Of a stretch of DNA of 64,000 bases, positions 1 through 6,945 are shown one piece after another. A program made the position numbers and the translations under genes. The notes beneath the pieces were generated by a model. The model made no database searches, was not told the DNA's origin, and was given only the letters and a program-made list of their open reading frames with translations. This DNA is from Streptomyces sp. NBC_00576 (lineage in GTDB: Bacteria; Actinomycetota; Actinomycetes; Streptomycetales; Streptomycetaceae): assembly GCF_036345175.1 (NCBI RefSeq), contig NZ_CP107780.1, positions 1,860,001-1,924,000 on the forward strand. The letters run 5' to 3'. Numbering within the stretch: the first letter of the stretch is position 1; each line of letters opens with the position of its first letter.

Positions 1-513
1 GAGGATGAACCCGTCGGCCTCCTCGCCGGTCATCTTGAGCGCCTTGGGGCCGTACGCGGCCATCCAGACGGGGAGTTCGGCTCCCGGCCGCACCCACGGG
101 AACTTGATCACCGTACCGCCGAGGTCGGCCTCGTCGCCCCGGCCCAGCGAGCGGATGACCTTCATCGCGCCGCTGATCCGGGCCAGCGTGTTGGGCGTAC
201 GGCCGGCGACGCGCATCGCGGAGTCGCCGCGGCCGATGCCGCACACCGTGCGGTTGCCGAACATGTCGTTGAGAGTGGCGAAGGTGGAGGCGGTGACCTC
301 CCAGGTGCGGGTGCCCGGGTTGGTGACCATCGGGCCGACCGTCAACTTCTCGGTGCTGGAAAGGATCTGACTGTAGATCACGAACGGTTCCTGCCACAGC
401 ACGGCGGAGTCGAAGGTCCAGCCGTATGTGAAGCCGTTGCCCTCGGCGCGCTGCATCAGCTCGATGACACGCGAGGCCGGCGGGTCGGTCTGCAGGACGA
501 GTCCGAAGTCCAT
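1..513 (-). CDS. LLM-class flavin/F420-dependent oxidoreductase (partial)
   Basis: The gene runs off the left edge, so only its first 171 codons are visible. The protein begins MDFGLVLQTDPPASRV and contains a typical luciferase-like monooxygenase core: a TFDSAVLWQEP segment, GPMVTNPGTR, and the GIGRGDSAMR stretch that precedes the flavin-binding loop, then VWMAAYGPKALKMTGEEADG. This matches the F420-dependent LLM subgroup often found beside hydantoinase and dihydropyrimidinase genes. An AGGAG ribosome site lies about 8 bases before the ATG, and the gene starts 11 bases after the hydA stop, so it is probably the next gene of the same transcript. A redox step on a pyrimidine or hydantoin is inferred from context only. 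The exact substrate cannot be read. Confidence 0.82.
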   Translation of the reverse strand, partial: MDFGLVLQTDPPASRVIELMQRAEGNGFTYGWTFDSAVLWQEPFVIYSQILSSTEKLTVGPMVTNPGTRTWEVTASTFATLNDMFGNRTVCGIGRGDSAMRVAGRTPNTLARISGAMKVIRSLGRGDEADLGGTVIKFPWVRPGAELPVWMAAYGPKALKMTGEEADGFIL

Positions 514-524
514 GAACGCTGCTC

Positions 525-1928
525 CTAGTTGAGGTACTGACAGGTGGAGCGGGGGGTGTAGACGCCGTGGCCCGCGCGTCCGGTGAACTCCCGCTCGGTG
601 ATGACCAGTTCGCCGCGCGACAGGACGGTCTCGACGCGGCCGGTGAGCCGCTTGCCCTCGTACGCCGAGTAGTCGACGTTCATGTGGTGCGTCTCGGCGG
701 AGACGATCTGCTCGGCCGTCGGGTCGTAGATCACGACGTCGGCGTCGGCGCCCGGGGCGATGGTGCCCTTCTTCGGGTAGAGGCCGAACATCCGGGCCGG
801 GGTGGCGCAGGCGATCTCGATCCAGCGGCGGCGGCTGATGTGCCCGTCGACGACGGCCTGGTGGAGGAGGTCCATGCGGTTCTCGACGCCCGGGAGGCCG
901 TTGGGGATCTTCGAGAAGTCGCCGCGTCCCAGTTCCTTCTGGCCCTCGAAGCAGAACGGGCAGTGGTCCGTGGAGACGACCTGGAGGTCGTTGGTCCGCA
1001 GGCCCCGCCAGAGCGCGGCCTGGTGGTCCTTGGGCCGAAGTGGCGTGCTGCACACGTACTTCGCGCCCTCGAAGTCGGGTTCGGCGAGGTTGTCGGTCGA
1101 CAGGAACAGGTACTGCGGGCAGGTCTCGCCGAAGACGTTGAGCCCCTCGTCGCGCGCCCGTGCCAGCTCGGCGACTGCCTCCTGCGCCGAGACGTGCACG
1201 ACGTACAGGGGAGCGCCGGCGACCTGCGCGAGCTTGATGGCGCGGTGCGTGGCCTCGGCTTCGAGGAGGGCCTTGCGGACCTCGCCGTGGTAGCGGGGGT
1301 CGGTCTCGCCGCGGGCCAGGGCCTGTTCGACGAGGACGTCGATCGCGATGCCGTTCTCGGCGTGCATCATGATCAGGCCGCCGTTGTCGGCGGAGCGCTG
1401 CATGGCGCGCAGGATCTGGCCGTCGTCGCTGTAGAAGACGCCCGGGTAGGCCATGAACTGCTTGAAGGAGGTGACGCCCTCCTCGACCAGCAGGTCCATC
1501 TCCTTGAGCGTGTCCTGGTTCACGTCGGAGACGATCATGTGGAAGCCGTAGTCGATGGCGCAGTTGCCGTCGGCCTTGGCGTTCCAGGTGTCGAGGCCGT
1601 CGCGCAGCGACTGGCCGACGCTCTGCACGGCGAAGTCGATGATGGTGGTCGTACCGCCCCAGGCGGCGGCCCGGGTGCCGGTCTCGAAGGTGTCCGAGGC
1701 GGCCGTACCGCCGAACGGCAGTTCCATGTGGGTGTGCGCGTCGACGCCGCCGGGGATGACGTACTTCCCTGTGGCGTCTATGGTCCGCTCGGCCGTCCAG
1801 GCCTCTGCCGTGGCGCTTCCGCTGGTGGCGAGGGCGGCGATTCGGCCGTCCTCGATGAGGACGTCGGCGTGGATCTCGTCGGACGCGGTGATGACTAGTC
1901 CGCCACGGATGAGAGTACGGCCGGCCAT
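525..1928 (-). CDS. hydA: Dihydropyrimidinase / D-hydantoinase
   Basis: A 467-residue cyclic amidohydrolase, normal for the family. It hydrolyses 5,6-dihydropyrimidines (or hydantoins) to N-carbamoyl-beta-amino acids in the cytoplasm. Visible metal-site motifs in order: the HxH of GGVDAHTHMELPFGG near residue 65, the lysine of SFKQFMAYPG that is carboxylated to bridge two metals, MMHAEN, VVHVSAQEA and the aspartate of VSTDHCPF. The start ATG at 1928 has an upstream GGAG. It lies between an N-carbamoyl amidohydrolase (upstream) and an LLM oxidoreductase (downstream) on the same strand, which fits reductive pyrimidine catabolism. Hydantoinase and dihydropyrimidinase activities cannot be separated from sequence alone. 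Confidence 0.93.
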   Translation of the reverse strand: MAGRTLIRGGLVITASDEIHADVLIEDGRIAALATSGSATAEAWTAERTIDATGKYVIPGGVDAHTHMELPFGGTAASDTFETGTRAAAWGGTTTIIDFAVQSVGQSLRDGLDTWNAKADGNCAIDYGFHMIVSDVNQDTLKEMDLLVEEGVTSFKQFMAYPGVFYSDDGQILRAMQRSADNGGLIMMHAENGIAIDVLVEQALARGETDPRYHGEVRKALLEAEATHRAIKLAQVAGAPLYVVHVSAQEAVAELARARDEGLNVFGETCPQYLFLSTDNLAEPDFEGAKYVCSTPLRPKDHQAALWRGLRTNDLQVVSTDHCPFCFEGQKELGRGDFSKIPNGLPGVENRMDLLHQAVVDGHISRRRWIEIACATPARMFGLYPKKGTIAPGADADVVIYDPTAEQIVSAETHHMNVDYSAYEGKRLTGRVETVLSRGELVITEREFTGRAGHGVYTPRSTCQYLN

Positions 1929-2033
1929 GGGTTCACGCTCCGTTCGGTTGTCTGCAAGGTGCCGGTTGTGTGTGGCTGATCGCGCAGTTCCCCGCGCCCC
2001 TAAAAGCGGGGCGCGGGTGTGAGCGTCTGCTAT

Positions 2034-2876
2034 TTACGGTGCCGTCAGGGGGCCGTATGCGTCCGGGCGGCGGTCGCGGAAGAACTGCCAGCGGTCGCGG
2101 ACCTCGCGCAGCTTGGCCAGGTCCAGGTCGCGGACGACGAGTTCGGTCTCCTTGTCGCTCGCCACCTCGCCGACGAACTGCGCCTCCGGGTCCACGAAGT
2201 ACGAGGTCCCGTAGAAGTCGTTGTCGCCGAGTTCCTCGACGCCGACCCGGTTGATCGCGCCGACGAAGTACTCGTTGGCGACGGCCGCCGCCGGCTGCTC
2301 CAGCTGCCACAGGTAGGAGGACAGGCCGCGCGAGGTGGCCGACGGGTTGAAGACGATCTCGGCGCCTTCGAGGCCCAGCGCACGCCAGCCCTCCGGGAAG
2401 TGCCGGTCGTAGCAGATGTAGACGCCGATCTTGCCCACGGCGGTGTCGAAGACGGGCCAGCCGGCGTTGCCCGGGCGGAAGTAGAACTTCTCCCAGAAGC
2501 CGTTGACCTGCGGAATGTGGTGCTTGCGGTACTTGCCGAGGTACGAGCCGTCCGCGTCGATCACGGCGGCCGTGTTGTAGAGGACGCCGGGCTGCTCCTC
2601 CTCGTACATGGGCAGGACGAGGACGATGCCCAGTTCCTTGGCGAGCGCCTGGAAGCGCTTGACGATCGGGCCGTTCGGGATCTGCTCGGCGTACTCGTAG
2701 AACGCCTTGTCCTGGACCTGGCAGAAGTACGGGCCGTAGAACAGCTCCTGGAAGCACATGACTTGAGCACCCTGGGCCGCGGCGTCGCGGACCGCCTGCT
2801 CGTGGACCTGGATCATCGACTCCTTGTCGCCCGTCCAGGCAGTCTGGAAAATGGCGGCGCGAATCACCCTGCTCAT
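2034..2876 (-). CDS. Nitrilase-superfamily N-carbamoyl-beta-alanine amidohydrolase (paralog 1)
   Basis: A 280-residue carbon-nitrogen hydrolase that would convert N-carbamoyl-beta-alanine (the product of the neighbouring HydA) to beta-alanine, CO2 and ammonia. The Glu-Lys-Cys triad is visible: E44 in CFQELFYGPYF, K118 in KYRKHHIP and C155 in VYICYDRHFPEGW. A GGAGG sits just before the ATG. It is very similar, at equal length and with the same triad positions, to the protein encoded at 5940-6782. Having two such enzymes in one cluster suggests two carbamoyl substrates (for example N-carbamoyl-beta-alanine and N-carbamoyl-beta-aminoisobutyrate), but this is inference. About 100 bases separate its stop from hydA, room for some internal control. 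Confidence 0.88.
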   Translation of the reverse strand: MSRVIRAAIFQTAWTGDKESMIQVHEQAVRDAAAQGAQVMCFQELFYGPYFCQVQDKAFYEYAEQIPNGPIVKRFQALAKELGIVLVLPMYEEEQPGVLYNTAAVIDADGSYLGKYRKHHIPQVNGFWEKFYFRPGNAGWPVFDTAVGKIGVYICYDRHFPEGWRALGLEGAEIVFNPSATSRGLSSYLWQLEQPAAAVANEYFVGAINRVGVEELGDNDFYGTSYFVDPEAQFVGEVASDKETELVVRDLDLAKLREVRDRWQFFRDRRPDAYGPLTAP

Positions 2877-3065
2877 CGGGACCTCCGGTCACTCGGTGTA
2901 CGGCGAGCCTAGGAAGCCCGAAGAGCGGGTTTGAGTTGCACGGTGTCACGCCTGCGGTCGTTCGGCGTTCCACGGTGTCACCCTGACGTCGGCCCATGTT
3001 TCACCACTGTTTTCCCAGGTCCTTTGATGTTTCGGAGCGGTAAGACGGTGCGATGGAGAGTGCGG

Positions 3066-4634
3066 TCATCGACCTTGCTGAGCGTCGTGCGCGAGGAGTG
3101 CGATATGCACGGAGGCGGCCTGCTCGAAGTCGTCGAGATCGAGCCCGAGCCGCGTCTGTATCGCCTCCAGCCGACGGTAGAGCGCGGGCCGCGAAACGTG
3201 GTGCAGTTGCGCGGTGCGTGACTTGTTGCGCCCGGTGGCGAGATAGGTCCGCAGTACGGGCAGCAGCTCGGACTCGCCCACGGCCCCGCACAGCAGCCCG
3301 TCCAGCTCCCGCTCCGCGAACGCCTGGACGTGCGGATCGTCCCGCAGCAGCCGGACAAGGCCGCGCAACCGTACGTCCCTCAGATGCACCAGCACCGGCA
3401 GCTCCTGCCCCGCCGGGGTGTCCGCGACAGCCGCGGCGACGTGCAGCGCCTCGCGCAGTCCGGTGGGTACGTCGTCCCAGGAGGCGAGCGCCTCGGCGGC
3501 GGCCACGACGGTCCGGACCCCGCCGGTCTCGGTGCGCAGCCGGAGCGCGAAGTGCGCGGCCAGCGCCTTGGCGTCCTGGTCCCGGGCGAGGCTCAGCAGG
3601 ACGGCGGTCGCGTCGTCGGCGAGCTCGGCGACCAGCCCCGACAGCCCCAACAGCCGTAGTACGCGGTCGAGTTCGGCGGGGTCACCGTGCCGTACGACCA
3701 GCGGCACAAACGTCCGCCGGTTGACGGGCAGCCCGGCGGCCCGCGCCCGCGGCAGCAGTTGCCGGGCCGGTACGACTCCGCTCACCAGGTCCGTCAGCAG
3801 GCTCTGCGCGGACTGCTCCTCCCAGGTGTGCACGGAGCCCCCGAGCATGCGGTGCAGGACGAGTGCCTCGGCGGCCCGGTCGGCGAGCAGCCGTCCGGTG
3901 GCGACGTCACCTCGGTACCCGCACAGCACGATCCGCCCCCAGCGTTCCCCGCGCCCGCCCAGCTCGGCCCGGATCCACCCGTCGCCCTCGCTCCCGCCGG
4001 CCTGCCGGGAGATGCGCTCCCAGTCACGCAGCACGTCGTCGACGGACGACCGCTCCCCCGACGTGGCGAGGACGCGATGGGCAAGGTTGGTGACGACGAC
4101 GGGACAGCCGCTGTGCGAGGCGACCTCGTCGAGGAGACTCTGCAGCGGGGCGCCGGAGGTGATGAGCCCCGTGAGAGCGGTCCGTACGGCCTCGGACAGG
4201 CTCACGGCGGCGAACTTCCGCCGCACGAGCCGGGACTGGACCTCCTCCGTCAACTCCGCGAAGGGGAACGGCCGGTGGAGCACCACCATCGGCAGCCCGC
4301 ACCGCTCGGCAGCGCGCCGCATGACGTCCGGCGGGGCGGGGAAGGCGCGGCCGAGCCCGAGAACGACGGCGGAGGCCTCCGCGCGGTGGAGCGAGCGGAT
4401 GTACTCGGCCTGGGCCTCCTCGTCCCCGGCGAGCAGCACCCCCGTCGTGAGCACCATCTCACCGCCGCTGAGCATCACGCCGACATCGGCGGCCTCGGCG
4501 ACGTGCACCCAGCGCACGGCCCGGTCGAGCTGGCCGGCCCCGGCCACCACCTCGGGCTCGCCCGCGAGCACCCGTTCCAGGCCGAGGACCTGGCGGACCG
4601 ACAGGGCGGGTTCCAAGGTGGTGGTCGTGAGCAT
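3066..4634 (-). CDS. pucR: PucR-family transcriptional regulator
   Basis: A 522-residue regulator. The N-terminal half carries the purine-catabolism-regulator-like domain (from LSVRQVLGLERVLAGEPEVVAG, with the LTTGVLL motif). The centre is a GGDEF-like/PucR linker fold, and the last 60 residues form the PucR helix-turn-helix (LRTYLATGRNKSRTAQLHHV, then ALYRRLEAIQTRLGLDLDD). Such proteins activate or repress nucleobase and nitrogen-compound catabolism genes. It starts 22 bases after the aminotransferase stop and lies inside the catabolic cluster, so it probably controls that cluster and may autoregulate. A candidate operator lies at 6816-6827 upstream of the first gene. The effector is unknown. 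Confidence 0.9.
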   Translation of the reverse strand: MLTTTTLEPALSVRQVLGLERVLAGEPEVVAGAGQLDRAVRWVHVAEAADVGVMLSGGEMVLTTGVLLAGDEEAQAEYIRSLHRAEASAVVLGLGRAFPAPPDVMRRAAERCGLPMVVLHRPFPFAELTEEVQSRLVRRKFAAVSLSEAVRTALTGLITSGAPLQSLLDEVASHSGCPVVVTNLAHRVLATSGERSSVDDVLRDWERISRQAGGSEGDGWIRAELGGRGERWGRIVLCGYRGDVATGRLLADRAAEALVLHRMLGGSVHTWEEQSAQSLLTDLVSGVVPARQLLPRARAAGLPVNRRTFVPLVVRHGDPAELDRVLRLLGLSGLVAELADDATAVLLSLARDQDAKALAAHFALRLRTETGGVRTVVAAAEALASWDDVPTGLREALHVAAAVADTPAGQELPVLVHLRDVRLRGLVRLLRDDPHVQAFAERELDGLLCGAVGESELLPVLRTYLATGRNKSRTAQLHHVSRPALYRRLEAIQTRLGLDLDDFEQAASVHIALLAHDAQQGR

Positions 4635-4656
4635 GACGGACTTCCTTGCTGTGGTG

Positions 4657-5943
4657 TTACTGGACGCAGCTCCTCAGAGCACGTTCGAGGATCGCGGCAC
4701 CCTCCTCGGCCTCCGCGACGGTGAGCGACAGTGGCGGTGCGATACGCAGCGCGCTGGTGTTGTGGCCGCCGCCCTTGCCGAGGAGCAGCCCCTCTTCCCG
4801 GGCCGCTTCGAGCACGGCAGCGGCGGTCTCCGGGTCGGCGGTGTCGGTGCCCGGCTTCACCAGCTCGACGCCGATCATCAGCCCGCGCCCACGGACCTCC
4901 CGTACGCCCGGAAGCTGTGCGGTGACGGCACGCAGCCGTTCGATGAGGAGTCCGCCGACGCGCCGGGCGTTGCCCTGGAGGTCGTGTTCCAGGAGGTAGG
5001 TGAGGTTGGCGAGGCCGGCGGCCATGGTGATCTGGGTGCCGCCGAAGGTGGAGATGGAGTTGGAGTCGAGGCAGTTCATGATCTCGGCGCGGGCCACGAC
5101 CCCGCCGATGGACATGCCGTTGCCGATGCCCTTGGCGAAGGTGACGATGTCCGGCGGACCGTTCTCCGCGTGCGCCTGCCAGCCCCAGAAGTGCTCGCCC
5201 GTGCGGCCCCAGCCGGTCTGCACCTCGTCGGCGATCCACAGGATGCCGCGTTCATCAAGCACCCGGCGGAAGGCCGCGTACAGCCCGTCGGGCGGCGAGG
5301 TGAAGCCGCCGACGCCCTGGATGGGCTCGGCGATCAGGGCGGCGGGCGGGCGGACGTGCCCGAGCAGGTCCTCCAGGTCGGCGACGCAGGCGGCGATGAA
5401 CTCGTCGTCGCTCAGCTCGGCGTACGGACCACGGGTGCGGACGCCACCGTGGACGTACAGGGTCTGGAGGGGGGACAGGGAGGTCGGGGACCAGCCCTTG
5501 TTGCCGGTGATGCCGACCGTGCTGAACGAACGGCCGTGGTAGCTGTTGCGCATCGCCAGGATCTGGTTGCTGCGCCGGTAGGAGGTGGCGAGGAGCAGCG
5601 CCGTGTCGTTGGCCTCCGTGCCGGAGGTGGTGAAGAAGACGCGGGCGTCCGGGATGCCGGACAACTGGGCGATGCGCTCGGCGAGTTCGACCATCGGCCG
5701 GTTGAGGTAGAGCGTGGACGAGTGGATGATCCGCCCGGCCTGTTCGCTCACCGCCTTGGTGATCTCGGGCAGCGCGTGCGCGGTCATCGTGGTGAGGATG
5801 CCGCCGAAGAAGTCGAGGTACCGCTTCCCGGCCGCGTCCCACACGTACCGGCCCTCGCCGTGCGTGATCTCGATCGGGTCCGCGTAGTAGAGGGCGAGCC
5901 AGTCCGGCAGAACCGCCTTGTGACGCCCGTACAGATCGCTCAC
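4657..5943 (-). CDS. Class III (PLP) aminotransferase, probably beta-alanine/omega-amino acid type
   Basis: A 428-residue PLP enzyme. The start chosen is the GTG at 5943, which overlaps the stop of the upstream amidohydrolase as GTGA. The longer frame upstream is only the shadow of that gene. Motifs: the GTEAND phosphate loop, NSYHGRSF, the PLP-pyridine aspartate of ILWIADEVQTGWGRTG, and the catalytic lysine of IVTFAKGIGNG. Class III enzymes move an amino group from omega-amino acids to a keto acid. After HydA and the carbamoyl hydrolases the expected substrate is beta-alanine (or beta-aminoisobutyrate), giving malonate semialdehyde. The family is well supported; the substrate is inferred from the neighbours. 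Confidence 0.9.
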   Translation of the reverse strand: MSDLYGRHKAVLPDWLALYYADPIEITHGEGRYVWDAAGKRYLDFFGGILTTMTAHALPEITKAVSEQAGRIIHSSTLYLNRPMVELAERIAQLSGIPDARVFFTTSGTEANDTALLLATSYRRSNQILAMRNSYHGRSFSTVGITGNKGWSPTSLSPLQTLYVHGGVRTRGPYAELSDDEFIAACVADLEDLLGHVRPPAALIAEPIQGVGGFTSPPDGLYAAFRRVLDERGILWIADEVQTGWGRTGEHFWGWQAHAENGPPDIVTFAKGIGNGMSIGGVVARAEIMNCLDSNSISTFGGTQITMAAGLANLTYLLEHDLQGNARRVGGLLIERLRAVTAQLPGVREVRGRGLMIGVELVKPGTDTADPETAAAVLEAAREEGLLLGKGGGHNTSALRIAPPLSLTVAEAEEGAAILERALRSCVQ

Positions 5944-6782
5944 GGCTGCACCAGCCCTTCGTACGCGTCCGGCCGCCGGTCCCGGTAGAAGGCCCACTGC
6001 TGCCGGACTTCCTCGATGAGATCGAAATCAAGATCTCGCACGACGAGTTCCTCGTCCTTGTCGCTCGCGACCTCGCCGACGAACTGGCCGCGCGGGTTCA
6101 CGAAGTACGAGGTCCCGTAGAAGTCGTTGTCCCCGTACTCCTCCTGGCCGACCCGGTTGATGGCGGCGACAAAGTACTCGTTGGCGACGGCCGCCGCGGG
6201 CTGCTCCAGCTGCCACAGGTGGGAGGAGAGGCCCCGGTGGGTCGCGGACGGGTTGTAGACGAGCTGTGCGCCGTTCAGACCGAGCTGGCGCCAGCCCTCC
6301 GGGAAGTGCCGGTCGTAGCAGATGTAGACACCGACCTTCCCCACGGCCGTCTCGAAGACGGGCCAGCCGGCGTTGCCGGGTTTGAAGTAGTACTTCTCCC
6401 AGAACCCCTTGACCTGCGGAATGTGGTGCTTGCGGTACTTGCCGAGGTAGGTGCCGTCGGCGTCGATCACGGCCGCGGTGTTGTAGTAGAACCCGGACTG
6501 CTCGACCTCGAACACGGGTACGACGATGACCATGCCGGTCTCGCGCGCCAGCTCCTGCATACGGGTGACCGTCGGCCCGTCGGGCACGGGCTCGGCCCAG
6601 CGGTAGTGCTCGGGCTCCTGGACCTGGCAGAAGTAGGGCGCGTTGAAGACTTCCTGGAATCCGATGACCTTGGCGCCCTGCCGGGCGGCCTCACGGGCGT
6701 GCTCCACATGTTTGGCGACCATGGACTCGGTGTCGCCGGTCCAGGTGGCCTGGACCAGAGCGGCACGTACGACGTTGGCCAT
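5940..6782 (-). CDS. Nitrilase-superfamily N-carbamoyl-beta-alanine amidohydrolase (paralog 2)
   Basis: A 280-residue carbon-nitrogen hydrolase, first gene of the visible catabolic cluster. The triad is E44 (GFQEVFNAPYF), a lysine in KYRKHHIP and a cysteine in VYICYDRHFPEGW. It aligns without length change to the 2034-2876 protein, so the two are clear paralogs from an old duplication. An AGGAG precedes the ATG. Its TGA overlaps the GTG of the aminotransferase, which implies translational coupling and a direct pathway link between decarbamoylation and transamination. The two enzymes differ mostly in the region after the glutamate (residues 45-100), where substrate specificity is often set. 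Confidence 0.88.
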   Translation of the reverse strand: MANVVRAALVQATWTGDTESMVAKHVEHAREAARQGAKVIGFQEVFNAPYFCQVQEPEHYRWAEPVPDGPTVTRMQELARETGMVIVVPVFEVEQSGFYYNTAAVIDADGTYLGKYRKHHIPQVKGFWEKYYFKPGNAGWPVFETAVGKVGVYICYDRHFPEGWRQLGLNGAQLVYNPSATHRGLSSHLWQLEQPAAAVANEYFVAAINRVGQEEYGDNDFYGTSYFVNPRGQFVGEVASDKDEELVVRDLDFDLIEEVRQQWAFYRDRRPDAYEGLVQP

Positions 6783-6815
6783 GACCTGCTCCTTCGGCTG
6801 GACGTCTGAGAGCCT

Positions 6816-6827
6816 CTACGCCCGTAG
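6816..6827. promoter_or_regulatory. Candidate operator palindrome upstream of the catabolic cluster
   Basis: The 12-base sequence CTACGCCCGTAG is a perfect inverted repeat around CC and sits 33 bases before the first ATG of the pyrimidine cluster. It is framed by an outer CCTCT...AGAGG match, and a further CTACGAC copy follows on the opposite face at about 6835-6841. A PucR protein is encoded in the same cluster, so this is a reasonable place for its binding, but no PucR consensus was tested. Confidence 0.35.
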
Positions 6828-6945
6828 ACAGAGGTCGTAGGGGCTTGAAAGTAAGCCTCCGGAAGAGCCTTGCCAAGACCATCGTCGTTAACCCGCGGAG
6901 TCGATCACGTTTCACACCCCGGTGGGTGAGTCTCGGGCAGCCGGG

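Noticed and set aside
567..1898. Long plus-strand open frame opposite hydA
   Set aside because: It is antisense to a gene with clear catalytic motifs and has the Val/Asp/Gly-rich look of a high-GC shadow frame.
3418..5988. 856-codon plus-strand frame
   Set aside because: It covers pucR and the aminotransferase on the opposite strand, with low-complexity Ser/Arg/Ala composition and no domain.
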